The notes beneath the pieces are model-generated. The model worked only from the letters and a program-made list of their open reading frames with translations, ran no database searches and was not told where the DNA came from. DNA of 23,110 nt from CAYMFD01 sp964389475 (GTDB lineage Bacteria > Bacteroidota > Bacteroidia > Chitinophagales > Saprospiraceae): positions 1-23,110 of the forward strand of contig CAYMFD010000055.1 in NCBI GenBank assembly GCA_964389475.1, given 5' to 3'. Both the position numbers and the translations under genes were made by a program. Positions 22,779-23,110 of this stretch are shown in pieces (the first letter of the stretch is position 1; each line of letters opens with the position of its first letter).

Positions 22779-23110
22779 CGAAAGGACTATCAATTAGAAC
22801 TTGGTACTCATCATAGTACTGCGAAACGTATGGGTCTGATAGTAGTCCGACCTGCTCACCCACGCTTGATAATCCTGCCCAGGCACTGTACATGTAGAAA
22901 TCTAAGCTGAACCTATTACCATCTAAATCTGCAATAGCCTGAGCTAAATGCTCAACATACTGATTTGCCATTACTTCATGACATGGGTCATTTGTTTGAA
23001 AGTGGTCCTGCCATATCAGGCAGTAATCAGTGGAATTCAAATTTGGATCACCATTTAATGCTGACTGATACATGGCAGCATGTATCGCTTCATGGAGTAT
23101 AGTGCTTGCT
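22765..23110 (-). CDS. C-terminal fragment of a putative HExxH zinc metallopeptidase (runs off the right edge)
   Basis: The frame is open to the window edge, and the visible 114 codons begin ASTILHEAIHAAMYQSA. HEAIH (23094-23080) is an HExxH zinc-protease motif followed by a hydrophobic helix face, so an internal ATG at 23073 is not the start. Further on, WQDHFQTNDPCHEVMANQYVEHLAQAIADLD and YMYSAWAGLSSVG follow. The His-Glu in CHEVMA may give another metal ligand, and I recall similar HEAIHA plus MA-x-x-Y plus AWGGL arrangements at the C-termini of uncharacterised Bacteroidota surface proteins. The N-terminal part, and thus any secretion signal, is outside the window. The stop overlaps the small lipoprotein gene. 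Confidence 0.65.
   Translation of the reverse strand, partial: ASTILHEAIHAAMYQSALNGDPNLNSTDYCLIWQDHFQTNDPCHEVMANQYVEHLAQAIADLDGNRFSLDFYMYSAWAGLSSVGEQVGLLSDPYVSQYYDEYQVLIDSPFDDCR

Overview
The window looks like a draft-assembly scaffold from a member of the Bacteroidota, probably a marine Saprospiria-like bacterium. The evidence is a gliding-motility-type C-terminal domain (CHU_C) on one secreted protein, a type IX secretion (T9SS) sorting tail on a PL6 polysaccharide lyase, Bacteroidota-style -7 boxes (TAnnTTTG) in front of two genes, no obvious Shine-Dalgarno sequences, and RecA, SSB and ComM proteins of the expected type. Two runs of exactly 100 N (7591-7690 and 19817-19916) are scaffold gaps of unknown true size. 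The genus assignment is inference.

Layout. Positions 1-5266 hold cell-surface and secreted proteins: the 5' end of a secreted protein running off the left edge, whose reading frame is interrupted at a G9 tract; a CHU_C-domain protein; and a large Asp-box (BNR/VPS10-like) beta-propeller protein with a C-terminal P-domain, split into two frames near 3350. Positions 5413-9224 hold plus-strand metabolic and housekeeping genes: a polyprenyl diphosphate synthase overlapping an EgtD-type methyltransferase, a 6-pyruvoyl-tetrahydropterin synthase with a C-x5-HGH motif, a YehS/DUF1456 protein and a BrxA/BrxB-type bacilliredoxin. Positions 9426-12394 are a tightly packed three-gene operon: a DUF4956 membrane protein, a HlyD-like membrane fusion protein and a TolC-like outer-membrane protein. 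No ABC, RND or MFS pump gene is present, so this is the best candidate in the window for an undescribed envelope system.

From 12443 on, all genes are on the minus strand: a stand-alone AAA ATPase, comM, then a recombination unit transcribed as ssb, ssb, recA that ends at a strong intrinsic terminator. Upstream of the ssb genes lie a hairpin with a T-tract, a 12-bp palindrome and an array of TAAACGT boxes at exactly 20-nt intervals. Next is a polysaccharide-degradation pair: a secreted PL6 lyase (alginate or chondroitin type) with BACON-like and F5/8 type C domains, followed by a GH113-like lipoprotein. A decayed second copy of the GH113 N-terminus lies on the other side of the PL6 gene. The right edge is visibly more AT-rich. 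It holds the C-terminus of a putative HExxH metallopeptidase whose stop overlaps the start of a small lipoprotein of unknown function.

Dispersed palindromic or short-period repeats lie just downstream of three genes (EgtD, comM, GH113). Two surface-protein genes carry apparent frame breaks at simple-sequence tracts. These could be phase variation, gene decay or assembly error; the window alone cannot decide.
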